A stretch of 64,000 nucleotides of DNA, taken from contig NC_037322.1 of assembly GCF_000143535.2 (NCBI RefSeq), positions 186,001 to 250,000 of the forward strand, written 5' to 3'. This stretch comes from Botrytis cinerea B05.10. Its lineage: Eukaryota > Ascomycota > Leotiomycetes > Helotiales > Sclerotiniaceae. How positions within the stretch are numbered: position 1 is the first letter of the stretch; each line of letters starts with the position of its first letter. The position numbers and the translations under genes were made by a program. The notes under the pieces are model-generated. The model worked only from the letters and a program-made list of their open reading frames with translations. It searched no databases and had not been told where the DNA came from. Shown here piece after piece: positions 32,692 through 44,919 of the stretch.

Positions 32692-35600
32692 ATGAGCCAA
32701 CTCAATTCTCGCCCAACACGCTCTCGTCGTTCCAGTCCATTTGTTTCCGCACAACGTAATCCGAATTCCTCTCCAGCTACAGTAGCAGATACAGGTCGAA
32801 AAAGAACGTTTATGGATAAATGGACGGAACCTCCTATTCCTGCTCCCATGCCATCATTTGCAGAAGCTGGAATGGAGAGGCATGGAGTGGTCGCAAACAT
32901 GGCACCACTTGGAACGCGACCGAGCGCAAAAGCTGTTAAGTCTTCTGCCAAACCAGAGGTACCAGATGCGAGTGGAGGCAGACCAAACGGCGTTGCGGAA
33001 GCGATGGATGATTCACTTCCGCCTTCTCTATCGGCGACACCCCAGGCCGCACCCCAAGAAGCGATGGATACCACGGAACCTAACTCGAACGTTTCGCGGA
33101 GAAGATCCACATCTACGAAAGCTGAAGAACTCGAACACGTACTACCATCAACACCTCAACAACCAAGAAGCGCGCGAAAAAGTGTTACTAGATCGAGTGT
33201 CGCACCTCCCAGTGTACGAAACGAAAGTGAAGGACCTAGCATTTATGCAACTTCTCCAGTCCAGCGCACACCTCTTCCAAACGAGTCGCCTTCTACAGCT
33301 TCCTATCATGCTCATAAAATGAGTAATTATACATATGATGAAAGAGATGAAGCTCGTCAGAGGGAGGGTCGGGCTCGTGCAGTCGAAGCGGCTTCTCGCA
33401 GAAAGACGGCCAGAATTGTTGAGTTGGCTGTCTCTCACGCGATCGAGGAGAACCGCTGGTGTACTGCCTATGCTTTACGAGAACTTTACGATGAAGACCC
33501 TGAAAATTTTGGCATACTTGTTGAAAAACAGGTCTACGAGGAGGCTACGGAGGAAGAGATTCGGGATTTTTACAGATTGATTGGAACCAAGAAGAAGGAA
33601 GGCAGAAAGGACAAGGCTGCTGAATATTATTTCAATGGAGATGGTAGCGACCCTGCACCTCATCGACCACGACGTCAAGTTCAACAAGCACCCGTCCAAC
33701 CTGTATTCCACTTTGCCCCCATATTCGAGGCAAAAAGGACTACATACGCTTCGCCATATGCTAAAGCACCGGCTGCAACGACGGCAACGACGGCAACGAC
33801 GACATATACCTCACCATACGCTCAGCCACCTCCGCCATTATCATCTACTTCTACCAACAAAGCTCCAACGGTAACAACTGCTGACTCTGTCAGACGCTCA
33901 TCAGATGCTAAACCAGCTTCTACATCTGGATCTCCAAGAAAACTGGGAGACCATGGCCTTTACCCTAATAAAAAGCACAAAGGAAACAGTTTTGCAGCCG
34001 TAAATGAGGACGTCAATGGAAAATCGGATGCAAGTGCAACTGGACCTGGAATCGGAAATAGAACTGATGGAATCACGAAGAAGCAACAGAACGGAGTTGC
34101 GTCGGCTTCTTCTTCCGCTGTAGTATTGTCATCCCCACTTCCTAAATTATCAGATCGACCAAGAGCACTCTCAATTTCAAGCTCATCATCATTATCTTCG
34201 GTGGATGAACAAATTCTCGATAATGATGAATATGATCCTATGGATTTCGACCACGCTCAGAATCATGCTGGTACAGCAAAGCCTTCAGATGGTTTCGAGC
34301 AATCCAAGGGACAGGGTATTGTTAGGGCGGGTAACGCCAATGCCAACGCCAAATTTGGTGCGTCCGTGTCAACCGAGACCCAGTCAAATGCTGGAGGGTC
34401 AATTAATCAAAAGCGACCAATCAAATCAAAAAAATTGTCTAGGTTCGAATCAGACACATTTTCATCCACGGCAAAGAAAACCAATAATAAGAGTCGAAGT
34501 CTGAACAAATCTAAAACTTCGTCACCCGCGCCTCCATCCTTCCAAGCTATCAATATTCCGACCAGATCTCACAACTCATCCAACAATTCAAACTCTCGTG
34601 TCGATAGCGACAATAATCAGGCCAATCCAAGCATGGCACCTGAATTAATACGTACCTCATCATCATCATCGGTTGGATCAGTGCCAATATTAAAGCCAGT
34701 GGTGCCTAAAAGGCCACAAATTGTTTTCAAGTCAAAGAAGAAGACACAGGCAGTTGATCGCCCGACTTATGAAGAGAGCGAGATGGTTGGTAAATGGAAG
34801 CGCAAGGCGCGAGAAATTACCAACGGTATTACTGAGGATTTACGAACTGAGAGCTTTGTTCGTCCAGATATACAGCCAAGAAGTGTCACTCCTCCAAATT
34901 TTCGTAGACCTGTCGAGTATGCATCTGATGGAGGAGATTCTGTTTCCATTCCTACTGCTTCTGTTACAGCTTCTAGTCGTCCATCCAAAACCATTCGACT
35001 GGGCACTAAGAATGATCGAGCTAGTAGAAGACAAACTACTACTGCTCCTGTCAACAATTACGACTCGGAAATGAGTTCACCTACAGGACTTGGGTTTCAA
35101 CCAGACTTGCCTCCTGGATCATTACCAAATTCACGCGCTGGCACACCCTCATCTAATCGACCATCTAGAAAGGCTAAGAATGGCACAGGTCTACGTGTCA
35201 AAACTTCGTAAGTTCCCATAGTTTATTTTATTTGATGTCTTTCGGTATCACGTCAGATTTTCGATTTTCTCCAAACCTTGAAGGATTTTGTATTTTTTTT
35301 GATTATTCTGTTCCCTGCATCCCCGGTTATCTTCGCCCCTCCGCACCTTGTTTCAAGTGCCTTTGCTGTACTTGCCGATCTACTTGTTGTGTTTTATGGT
35401 TACACAGTGTGACAACCGGAACTTTCTTTCACCTTGAATTTAACTTAATTTTTCTTTCATCTTCCTTTCTTACTTAAATGATGAAAATAATTCGCTAACA
35501 ATTCTTTTCCCTCGCACAGACCAATGAAGAAAAAGAGTGGCCCTTCAGCTGGTATCCCGAGAGCAAGCGGTGAAAGAGATAGTCCAGTTGGAGGTTTTTA

Positions 35601-37671
35601 CCCAAATTTACAAGTAAGTTATCTTGTTTTCCTATATGTGCATCGAGGGTATCGACGACAATGTGAAAAATGATGAATTAGACGATGTTGTAAAGTTCTT
35701 CATCGCTCTCTATTGTCGCTTTTTACTTCAATTAAGCTGCTAGCTATCCTTCAACTCTTCATGGCATCTTTCCTTACACTCTCTGCATCTGCTAAATATC
35801 GTTGCTTTCATCGTCAACATTGCCATTATCGTCATCATTAATATCATTATCATCGTGATATTCCATCATTTAATGGGCTCCCTCTTATCTTTGGATAAAT
35901 GGTGACGATAAGGTAATGGAATTGATGATATTTCAATGGATTCTGAATCTGAAATCTGATTGAATTTTCATTACGTTATGTTGTATTTCAATACTCAATA
36001 TTTGGGGGGCTGGGTTTTCTTGGAGACAAAGTCGAAGAAAGAGAAAAAAAAGCAGCAAGTCCGGGCGGATAGCGCAAACTCTGATGATGGTCCATGGTGG
36101 ATCGTGGATTATTCACATTACATCCATCTCCGTAATTGCCGAGCCTGAACAGCCCCCACACATGAAACTTTGCCACCTTCACAATCATCATTCACAAGCA
36201 TCTCATTTGTTAAGTCATTATTATTATTGCAAGAAGGAATTACTACAAGAAAGGAAACTAACAAATGCGTGTAAAGGGTGGAGGAACTATCGGAGAAAAC
36301 GACGATTATTGTGCGGCTTGTGGAGGTAATGGTAAATTGCTTTGTTGTGATGGATGTACTCGCTCCTTCCACTTCAAATGTGTAGATCTTTCACCAGACT
36401 CACCAACCTTAACGACGGAAGAATGGTTTTGTAACGAATGTCTCGCACAAAGTGTTCCTCGATCCAAGGATGAAGAAATTGGTTATTTCGGCCCTTTGTT
36501 GGCAAATATGGAGAGAAAGAACCCAAGCGCTTTCCATCTTCCAAAGGCAATTCGGGAGTATTTTGAGAACGTCAAGACCGGGACTGAAGGAGAGTATGAA
36601 GAAGGTGTTGTACAGAAACCAAAGTAAGCTTACATCTGGTGGTAATTATCTTGGCTCTTCTTACTAACCATTACAACAGGAACAATCGTGGCTATGATGA
36701 AGCCCCGGATTACTTTAAGCTAAAGGACAGCAAAGGAAATCCAATTCTCTGTCATGGCTGTCACCTTTCAGCTGTTAATCCAAGTCGGGCAATTATTCCT
36801 TGTACTTATTGTAGTCTCTCATGGCATTTGGATTGCTTGGACCCTCCACTTGCGAAAGAGCCTCCGCCTGGAAGATCTTGGAGGTGTCCAGCTCATGTTG
36901 ATGATCTTCTCGAGCAAGTACCAGGATCTTTAGGTCCAGCTCATCGTTTCCGAAAGATCAAAGGAGCTTCACTCATTAAGCCTGTTCTTGCTCGTGGCGT
37001 TAGAAATAATGGTCACATCGAGATTGAGAACGCTACTTCTGATGATGAAGATCAAGGTAGTGGCTTTTATGAGCAGAGAGAGTATGGTCATGTGTACAAG
37101 CTTCCAGAGGAAGGTATCAAACTTGACTTCATTTCACGGTATGCTGTCCTTTCCAATTATTTCATGTTTAATTTACTAATTGATTGTACAGTGTTCATCG
37201 TGAATTTGGACATTACAATCAACGCAGCTTTGCAAACAGGCGGGCATCTATTCCAAAGCCACGATTACAAACTACCGAATTCGACAGTCGTAGCCTTGAT
37301 GAACAGCAAGCTGCTCTCAATCTCGCATATCTGGCCACTGCAAATCCAACGATCAATCTTACACAAACCCTGATTGATGCCTTAATTGTAAGTTATTTTG
37401 TTCCTACACTTTACGCCTCCAATCTACGTAACACAATGACGTAACACAAATCTAACCTAAAACCCTTTAGTCCGAAGCCGATGAGCCAGTCATTAAGTTA
37501 ATTGCAAAAGGAGATGCGTCCAAGCTCTCCAAGAAAAAGCCATTAACTCAAGCTGACAAATCATCTCTGGTTGCTATGACAGCCTTCCTTCAGGAACGTC
37601 TAGCTTCGACCTCTGGCGATGTTGAGGGCGACGACGGCATGATAGTGGACAATGAAGATGACGACTTGTGA
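32692..37671 (+). CDS. RCO1-like double PHD-finger protein (Rpd3S-type)
   Basis: Six exons (32692-35207, 35520-35613, 36277-36623, 36680-37138, 37192-37387, 37471-37671) give 1270 residues. Rco1-type proteins (Cph1/Cph2 in fission yeast) belong to the Rpd3S histone deacetylase complex and help it bind methylated, transcribed chromatin. PHD1 (about 881-930) reads DDYCAACGGNGKLLCCDGC...FHFKC...WFCNEC with all zinc ligands. PHD2 (about 1007-1060) reads ILCHGCH...CTYCSLSWHLDCLDPPL...WRCPAH, again complete. Exon 1 codes a long, mostly disordered Ser/Pro/Lys-rich region. Within it, one ordered-looking helical segment near 230-310 (ASRRKTARIVELAVSHAIEE and the following YALRELYDEDPENF) stands out. 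Introns 1 (312 bp) and 2 (663 bp) are long for this window. An ATG at 36265 reads in frame into the PHD exons, so a PHD-only product is possible. Merging of two genes is the alternative, but splice phases agree across every join. Confidence 0.8.
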
Positions 37672-39998
37672 TTTCTTGGTTGCCGACCATCAAATTGGGA
37701 TGATTTTAGATTGATCTAGTTTGACCATGAGGGTATGGTACCAACTGAGGACTAATGCAATCTTGTCTCGTGACATAGTCATCACATGATAATGTCTTGG
37801 CGTATAGTGGGCATAAATATCACATCTCTCCTCTTCGTAGTGTTATCATTGACTGCTTATGTCTTCTCATCAAGCAGTTTTGCTGAGAATCACAGCTAGT
37901 CATTCTGAAATCAATTAGTCAACTTCTATTCTCCTTTCGTTGTATTGGCGTCAGCATGCAACTTTTTCCGTTTCTCTCGCACTTGGGCTGCGACTTTTCA
38001 ATCTTGCTTCTTTTTCATATCAATGGGGGGGAACACAAAAATTCATTCAGACTTGTATCATACACATCATACGAAACAACTCTTCGCAGGCAATGCGAAA
38101 GCATCTCATCAGAGTGAGGGATTTAGGAAGGAATCATTGGTGCAGCATGGCGTTAAGTGGAGTTTTTATTCATTTTGACTTTTCAGGGTTTTGCAGACTT
38201 AAGGGATTTTAATTTTCGAGAAGGGGACTGTGTGTGAAGATGGCGGATAAGATTCGGCGACTATTTCTTCTTTTTCGACGTAGGCAATCAGACGGGGAGA
38301 GGGATTTGAACGAGAGATGGAAGTGGGTGATGTGGTAGATAAAACGGGAAGATATCAATGCTTGAATAAGTATTAGATGGGTCGATGGACAGATTGTGTA
38401 GTCGAGAGAAGGCAAGGATGGATCACATTATATTACATCGCATATCATCTGGTTTTGCGATGGTATGGAGAGGGGATCTCATGTTTCCTTTGATTTTCTT
38501 GCTGGGGTGGATGATCTGATGGCAGAATGGTTGATGGGGGAAGGAAGACGTGGTAGCTGCTGTAAGCAGCCAGGCGGGAAGGGAGGAATGGAAGGGAGAA
38601 GAGAGGGGGCGGAGCAAACCAGGTAGTGATCCTCTATCAGATTAGATGAGATGAATGATGAGAAAAAAGATTAAAATGTGATTGAGTGTGCTGCAAATGT
38701 GATTTTGTGGGAAGGCATTGTAGAAATTTAGTGTTTGATCTAATACTACTTGATATATACTGCAGTAGAACACTATCGAAGGCTGCTGGCTGGCTGGCTA
38801 AAGGGTGCAGCAAAGGGAAAGAAAAGTATACAGTAATTCAATGGGTAAGGTGTGAGCATCTATCGAGAACTTGGAGCTAGGATCTAGGAACTGAAAGATG
38901 ATTTGGGGAGCGGGGAAAGATTTTGAGATGATAAAGTTCTGTGCTTTGTCTCTGATTTCCTGGAGAGATTGAATCTCTTGCTGAGAGAGTGAAGGGGGGT
39001 TTCAAGTCGTAATTAAGAAGGATTTCGGTATACTTATAGTTCTTAATTCGCAGATGCTGGCTGAGAATCATGTTAATAATAGACCAAACCAATGATGCGA
39101 TGTTATAGTTCATCAGTGCAGGGGATCTTGCGCCATGTAAAAAGTCCTAGCACCGCATTCGTGTAGAGAGAGAAGGATTGTATATCTTTCGGAACACGCT
39201 CCCGTCAACTCCGGCTAGGAAATTCATCCTTTGCCAGGGTTTAGATAGACGACGCTTCGTGATTTGGATACTTCTGCAGTGCCAGTAGGAATCACAGAGG
39301 TGTCAATGGCTTTAGGATACTTCGAAGCGTCACAGACTGAGTCAGACCGAAAAAGGAAAATATGCTTGTTGAGACGTTTTGGTGATGGCGATTGGACGGT
39401 TGAAAAAGCAATAGTGCTCTCTCCAGGCCCCGCCTTTCGTCACAAATCTGTCAACGCCTCGATGCCGTCGTTCTGGAAGTAATAGATAGGTACCGTGCTG
39501 ATTTCTTAAAAAGCAATGAAATATGTGTTACCGATGATTGGTCGTCGGCGAGTCAAGGTCTTGCCAGATCTATGACCCACTCTTGAGCCACTTCTGGTAG
39601 GTGAGGATTGGTGAGGTCAGGAAGGGGCATTTTTGCCTTCACCATCACTGACCATCTCTTTAGACATGTGCAATCAATATTAATATGTCAAGAAATACTG
39701 AATCACGATTAGTCAATGTCGACGAGTCTCGAGGGTATACCGGTTGATGGCCCACTCCACTCTCGAGCCACTCCCCCCACACTGTCTATCACGGTTGGCC
39801 CAGGACTCCGGAAAAAATAATTGCGAAGATTACTGCGAGCCATTTTATGTTCAGAAAGCAAACAATGGTTATGATGAGCATGAATCATTTTTACACACCG
39901 ATTGATGATTAAGCGGGTCTCTTTATAAAGGACATTTTCACATTCCTCCTCCACATATTTTCCTTGCTGCAACTATTTCAACTCCTAATACATCAACC
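37672..39998. other. Long intergenic region, no gene seen
   Basis: 2.3 kb between RCO1-like and the FHS transporter, both plus-strand. I find no coding sequence with family features; the 72-codon frame at 39264-39482 is unsupported. Near 39536-39772 two diverged copies of a stretch of about 60 bp occur in the same orientation upstream of the transporter. Confidence 0.5.
39536..39772. repeat. Diverged direct repeat pair upstream of the FHS transporter
   Basis: Two stretches (about 39536-39595 and 39707-39772) share an ordered set of short words: GATTGGTCG/GATTAGTCA, then CGGCGAGTC/CGACGAGTC, then CCCACTC, then a GAGCCACT word (TTGAGCCACT/TCGAGCCACT). They are separated by about 110 bp and lie 227-463 bp upstream of the transporter start. 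The match is imperfect and by eye. Confidence 0.35.
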
Positions 39999-41617
39999 AT
40001 GGCGACAACGACTCTGACCGAAGTTGAACTTCAAGCTTTGCCCAATAATTCTTCACCTTGGGTTCCCAATCCTGGAGTTGTACAAAGCGAATCGGATCCA
40101 GAAGATATCAGACAAGACACGACTCCGCCAACCAACGCTGTAGAAGTCTTACAAAAATGGAATTATCCTCCCAAGAATGTATATCGAGTGGGAGCTTCAT
40201 TTTGGAGTTTCTTTCTCATAGGGATGAATGATGGTTCTTATGGTGTAAGTCTTCACTCCATCTCTCACTCCGAGTTACATCATATACTAAACGAACGAAG
40301 GCTTTGATTCCATACGTAAGTCACATATGCTCTTGCAAATCGCAATTCTTGTACTGAGAAGTTTATAAAGCTGGAACAATACTACAACCTATCCTACACT
40401 GTTATCTCCCTGATATTCCTTTCCCCTTTCGCAGGTTACACATTCGCCTCCTTAATCAACGACTCCGTACACGTCAAGTTTGGTCAAAGAGGTGTAGCTG
40501 TCATCACAGGACTATCTCATCTTATCCCCTATATCGTACTTTCACTCCATCCCCCCTATCCAGTTCTTGTCGTTATGTTTGTAATTGTAGGAATTGGTAA
40601 TGGACTTGCGGATGCGGCTTGGTGTGCTTGGATTGGTAACATGGTTAGTGCGAATCAGATGCAGGGATTCTTGCAAGCTTGCTATTCTCTTGGTGGGACA
40701 ATTGCACCTTTGATTGCTGCGGGAATGCTGGCTAAGACGGGGTTGGAGTGGTATTATTTTTACTATATCATGGTGAGTGTTGCTTGCGATCTGAAGACCG
40801 TCTCATCAAGAACAGTTGATTGATAAGAAACAGACAGCAGTAGCAGCCTCCGAGCTTATTATTTCGGCATGGGCATTCTGGGCTCAAACGGGTCAAGTAT
40901 ACTCAATGGAGAATCCTCGAGATGTCAATGCTAAGACTGGAAGACTTCGAGAAGCTTTAAGTAATAAGTTGACTTGGATATTCGCAGCCTTCATCTTTGG
41001 CTATGTAGGAGCTGAAGGTAATTTCCCGTTTCTCCATATCACCAAACTTCGAAATATTAACAGTCATCATAGTATCACTAGGCGGTTGGATCGTAACCTT
41101 CATGACCCAAGTTCGCTCCGGCACAACCTTTTCTTCCTCCCTCACCTCAACTGGTTTCTGGGCCGGTATGACGGTTGGCCGCGTAGGTCTCGCTTTCCTG
41201 ACAGCTTGGCTAGGCGAATTCACATCCGTACTCGTTTACCTTGGAATCTGCATAGCCCTGGAACTTCTCTTTTGGCTCATCCCATCCTTCTACGTTTCCG
41301 CAATTTCAATAGCATTCCTGGGATTATTCCTAGGCCCCTTATTTCCAACAGCTATTGTATTGGTTACGAAACTTATGCCGAAGGAATTACATGTTGGAAG
41401 TATTGGGTTTGCGACTGCGTTTGGAGGAAGTGGAGGAGCAATATTTCCTTTTATTGTGGGGGCGCTTGCCCAGGCGAAGGGGGTGAAGGCGTTGCAACCG
41501 GTTGTTTTGGCGCTCTTGGTGACGATCTCTGGATTGTGGTTGTTGGTTCCGAGAAAGGTAAAGAGAGATGAGGAGGCTTCGAGGGTAAGATGGGAGGGAG
41601 TTACGGTGGCAAATTAA
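39999..41617 (+). CDS. MFS transporter, FHS (fucose permease-like) / Bsc6-type
   Basis: Five exons (39999-40244, 40301-40315, 40371-40772, 40834-41017, 41073-41617) give 463 residues. After a polar N-terminus of about 60 residues, the first helix ends in SFFLIGMNDGSYG. The next two exons give ALIPYLEQYYNLSYTVISLI, a very typical FHS-family start (NDG...G.L.P.LE..Y). Later hallmarks are GIGNGLADAAWCAWIGNM, YSLGGTIAPLIA and WIVTFMTQVRSG...GFWAGMTVGR. Twelve membrane helices are expected. The group includes sugar permeases and the yeast BSC6 product, and the fungal substrates are mostly unknown. Exon 2 is a 15-nucleotide microexon (ALIPY) flanked by 56- and 55-bp introns. Omitting it would keep frame but delete part of a helix. 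Nearby Zn2Cys6 and amidase genes raise the possibility of a catabolic group, but this is only proximity. Confidence 0.88.
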
Positions 41618-43165
41618 CTTGCGTATGCATTTTGATCGTGGGTTGGAGCTTTTTTATTGTTTATTGAGACTGCGTTTATACAACATATAGTACACGGCGG
41701 TGGAGACGCTAAAGAAATAGCGTAGATAGTATACCTCATTGAACTTCTAGATTTTACATCGCTTAAGGAGATTGCGTTCGAGGGTCCCTAGCTGAATGGC
41801 TTACACAATCAAGCCTACTCTCTCCATTTCTCTCTAGCCATATTATGCGTTCATAAACTTTTCATTATCTGTATATAGTCTTTATATTTATCCTATCTAT
41901 TGCTTTCACCTCAGTGTCTCAACTCATCCTCCAGTTATTCGTCCCTCTATACGTCCTCCTGTGCAAGTTTTCTTTGTACCTTTTCGTCCTTTGTTAGCTT
42001 TAACCTTGATGTCTAACTATAATCTCCACATGAGATCACCTCAAGCTTCAATATTCTGAAAGAGCCATAATGTCCCTCGTCACAACCATCAGGCTCTCAT
42101 GTGTCTACAGCCTTCATTTACACCTCACCCTCTGTTCTTCTGTACCTAATTTCTACATCACTTTCCGTTTCTCTTTCATATCCTAAAGTTTCTTTCTTAG
42201 ACTTCAAAGCCTCAAATCCACCTTTGAGCCCACGATTAACCGAAATCCCCCTTCATCCCTAAAAGTTCACATTCAAGTCTTCAATCTACACATCAGTCTA
42301 CCTCGAGCACTAAATAAGAAAGTTGCTAAAGTACCTCACGGGTTTGTATAGTGTCATGCATTCTTTGCTTTGATCATCTTTCTTACCTTCCAGATTTCGT
42401 ATCTCTTTTTACTCTCTTGAAAGAGGAAACCTGGTGAAATTGAATGGACATAGTTCACTTCGCAGAAACATTTATGGAAAGACAAATAACAATAAACAAG
42501 GGTGTGGATACGCATTTGCTGGACAATGGTATCAAGGACTGAATATCAGATCGCGGCTTTGTGAGTTATCCTTTGGTGACAAACTTCCTCCCGTGGAGAT
42601 GCTGGGACTTGGCGTTGGTAGGTAGATACGATACCTTTTCGAGAGTTAGCACATGTCATACAATCTTTTCTAGCAGATCTAGGTCTCTCAAAGCGTCCTC
42701 GATCTGCCTTAGACTTGGTTTTTCCTTCATATCCACACGAAAGATTTATCCAATATATTCAAGAAGTGTATCTAATCCATCTCTGATGCCCATCTCATGT
42801 GTTATCTCATTCTATATTTTCAAAAGATAAATAAAAAGCAAAGCAGAATGTACCATTGCACTCTCTCCTCGTGTCTAGGAGATGCTTGTTGAGGGCAACA
42901 TGATTTGCCAAGACGTGATTCGATTACATAATCTAGCGGATAAGCAACGAGATTCTTCTTCTATTCTAAATGTGTTGAGTGATACCTACTTGAAGTGATG
43001 AATAGAGATTTCTTTCAAATATTACGAAGAATGATTTCAAATAAGTTTATTATTTCAAATATCGTTTCAATATAGGGAATTGAATGTGTCTACTGAAGCA
43101 TTCATCTCTTCTTAATTTTCTCAAACCCTAATCTTATTCAACACCACCCTCCCTCTCTAAGCAAC
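41618..43165. other. Intergenic region, no gene seen
   Basis: 1.5 kb between two plus-strand genes. The middle is rich in C/T on the plus strand with many TCTC and TTCA words. No supported coding sequence or repeat array. Confidence 0.5.
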
Positions 43166-44575
43166 ATGCAGGCAGCTGTGACTAGGAGATCGAAATTTAG
43201 GACTGCATGCGACAGATGTTACGAGCTCAAAGAAAGATGCGAGCGCGCATCCTCCTCAACCCATTGTGCACGATGTGATAGGCTGGGTGTGACTTGTTCA
43301 ACGGTACGGCCTGTACGGCCGGTGGGCAGGAGAGCACAACATGCGGACTCGGTGACTAGATTGGCACCGAGGAAATCCAGAAAACAGGCGCAAAACCAGC
43401 CTAGTATTGATTCATCTTTGAACGTGCTTCCTAGTTTACAGCCAGAAGAGGAGGAGTTATTGTCATTTTTTCTAAGCCAATCAGGAAATCTCAATCAGTT
43501 CATCGCGTACCCGAGCTCTCAAGCTGGAAAGCAGCAGTTGTTCGCTGTTCAGCTATCAAGTACTCTACCATCGTTTAGGGATGCTTTTCTCGCATGTGCT
43601 CTATCAGTAAACCAAATTCAAACAGGCACCGCAGGGGGTGCGGGCACAACTTTCAGTGTTCGCTATATATTGAAGGCTATGGATGCCTTACGTTCTTTGC
43701 CTGTGTTATCTTCACAAGATGCAGTTCTATGCCATGCTCTGGGAGGTTTGCTTGCCTTTTCAATATCTTCCGCAATCGGTGTTGGAGTTCCAGATGTTTG
43801 TCGTCACTGTCTAGGTACAACCACTCCGTTCATGGGAACAGCAGTTTCTGATGTACAAGATGATCCGTGGGGAAGCTTTTTGATTCTGTTGGAAACTATG
43901 GACTGTCTTATGCATCGACAAAAGCCGATACTGAGGATCCGAGTACCAACCTCTGTTGTCATTGACTGTCGTCTTGGCCTCTGTTTACCTCTGTTACCAT
44001 ACTATCATGATCTATGTGTAATCAGCAACACACTTCTTGACACAACCGACGCGAATGACTTGGCTCGCTTGCAAAAGCAGCTAGATGACATACATTGCAT
44101 TGTGGAGCCATGGCAGCCATCTCAATTGGATGGACTTATTGAGTGCTTTGATTCAACGGAAATCGTTCATCTCCTTGCGCAAGCCAAAATCTACCGCTTG
44201 GGAGTTCTCCTAGTGGGTCATCGGCTACGATATCCTTTTGGCCAGGAAGATTCTCAAGCGGAAATCTGGTCAAAAGAAGTAATGATGGAACTTGAGATGG
44301 CAAAATTAGTCACCAAAAAACCTATGCGGTTTGTAACATTGCCATTTATCATCGCTGCTGTTGAGGTCAGAGGGGAACATTTACGTGTCAAAACGCTTGA
44401 GCGCGTAGATGATTGCGTGGATAATTTCGCTCAATTCATGCAAAAGGCAACGAAGACATTTTTGTCGAGAGTTTGGCATGAGAGAGATTCAAATCTTACA
44501 ACCAGGTGGTTTGATTCAATCCACAAACCTTGTCCTGTGTTGAATGCTCTTACTGCAACTTGTTCAACTGGCTAA
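43166..44575 (+). CDS. Zn2Cys6 transcription factor
   Basis: A single exon of 469 residues. The N-terminus holds a complete fungal binuclear cluster: Cys15, Cys18, Cys25, Cys34, Cys37 and Cys44 (CX2CX6CX8CX2CX6C). It is preceded by basic residues (RRSKFR) and followed by an Arg-rich linker (RPVRPVGRR...RKSRK). The remaining 380 residues are mainly helical. They include AFSISSAIGVGVPDVCRHCL and a region resembling the C-terminal halves of aflatoxin-regulator-like C6 factors. No clear coiled-coil dimerisation segment follows the cluster. These proteins bind CGG-containing sites in the nucleus. It is convergent with the amidase gene (345 bp between stops) and downstream of the FHS transporter, so local regulation is possible but unproven. 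The start is the first ATG, nine codons before the basic block. There are no introns, which is unusual for C6 factors but not rare. Confidence 0.87.
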   Translation: MQAAVTRRSKFRTACDRCYELKERCERASSSTHCARCDRLGVTCSTVRPVRPVGRRAQHADSVTRLAPRKSRKQAQNQPSIDSSLNVLPSLQPEEEELLSFFLSQSGNLNQFIAYPSSQAGKQQLFAVQLSSTLPSFRDAFLACALSVNQIQTGTAGGAGTTFSVRYILKAMDALRSLPVLSSQDAVLCHALGGLLAFSISSAIGVGVPDVCRHCLGTTTPFMGTAVSDVQDDPWGSFLILLETMDCLMHRQKPILRIRVPTSVVIDCRLGLCLPLLPYYHDLCVISNTLLDTTDANDLARLQKQLDDIHCIVEPWQPSQLDGLIECFDSTEIVHLLAQAKIYRLGVLLVGHRLRYPFGQEDSQAEIWSKEVMMELEMAKLVTKKPMRFVTLPFIIAAVEVRGEHLRVKTLERVDDCVDNFAQFMQKATKTFLSRVWHERDSNLTTRWFDSIHKPCPVLNALTATCSTG

Positions 44576-44919
44576 TGGATGTAGCTAATTTTCCTATGAA
44601 GGATAATTCTAGTCTTTTATTGTTACAAATATCATATAGATTTGTCCTAGTTTAACAGCTTCGCAGATTAATTATTAGACAAGGAACTGTTCCAAGAGAG
44701 CTATGCTAGGAGAGAAAATTCAGTCCGAACGATAAATCCAGGAGTTCATCTGGTGAATAGCTACCCGCCATTTATAAAACAAGAACCTGGCGCATAGTTG
44801 CCTATACTCTGGACCGCAGGTCCACAATGAGAGATTCAAAATTTTGAGCTTCATAGAAACATTCATAAATATTCTAACAGTTCTAATGGTCGAAAAACCT
44901 CATGGCCTATTTTACTACT
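44576..44919. other. Convergent 3' region
   Basis: 344 bp between the stop codons of the Zn2Cys6 gene (+) and the amidase gene (-). A+T rich. No gene or repeat is seen. Confidence 0.55.

Noticed and set aside
39264..39482. 72-codon plus-strand frame
   Set aside because: No motif, no splice context, and it does not begin at a convincing start.
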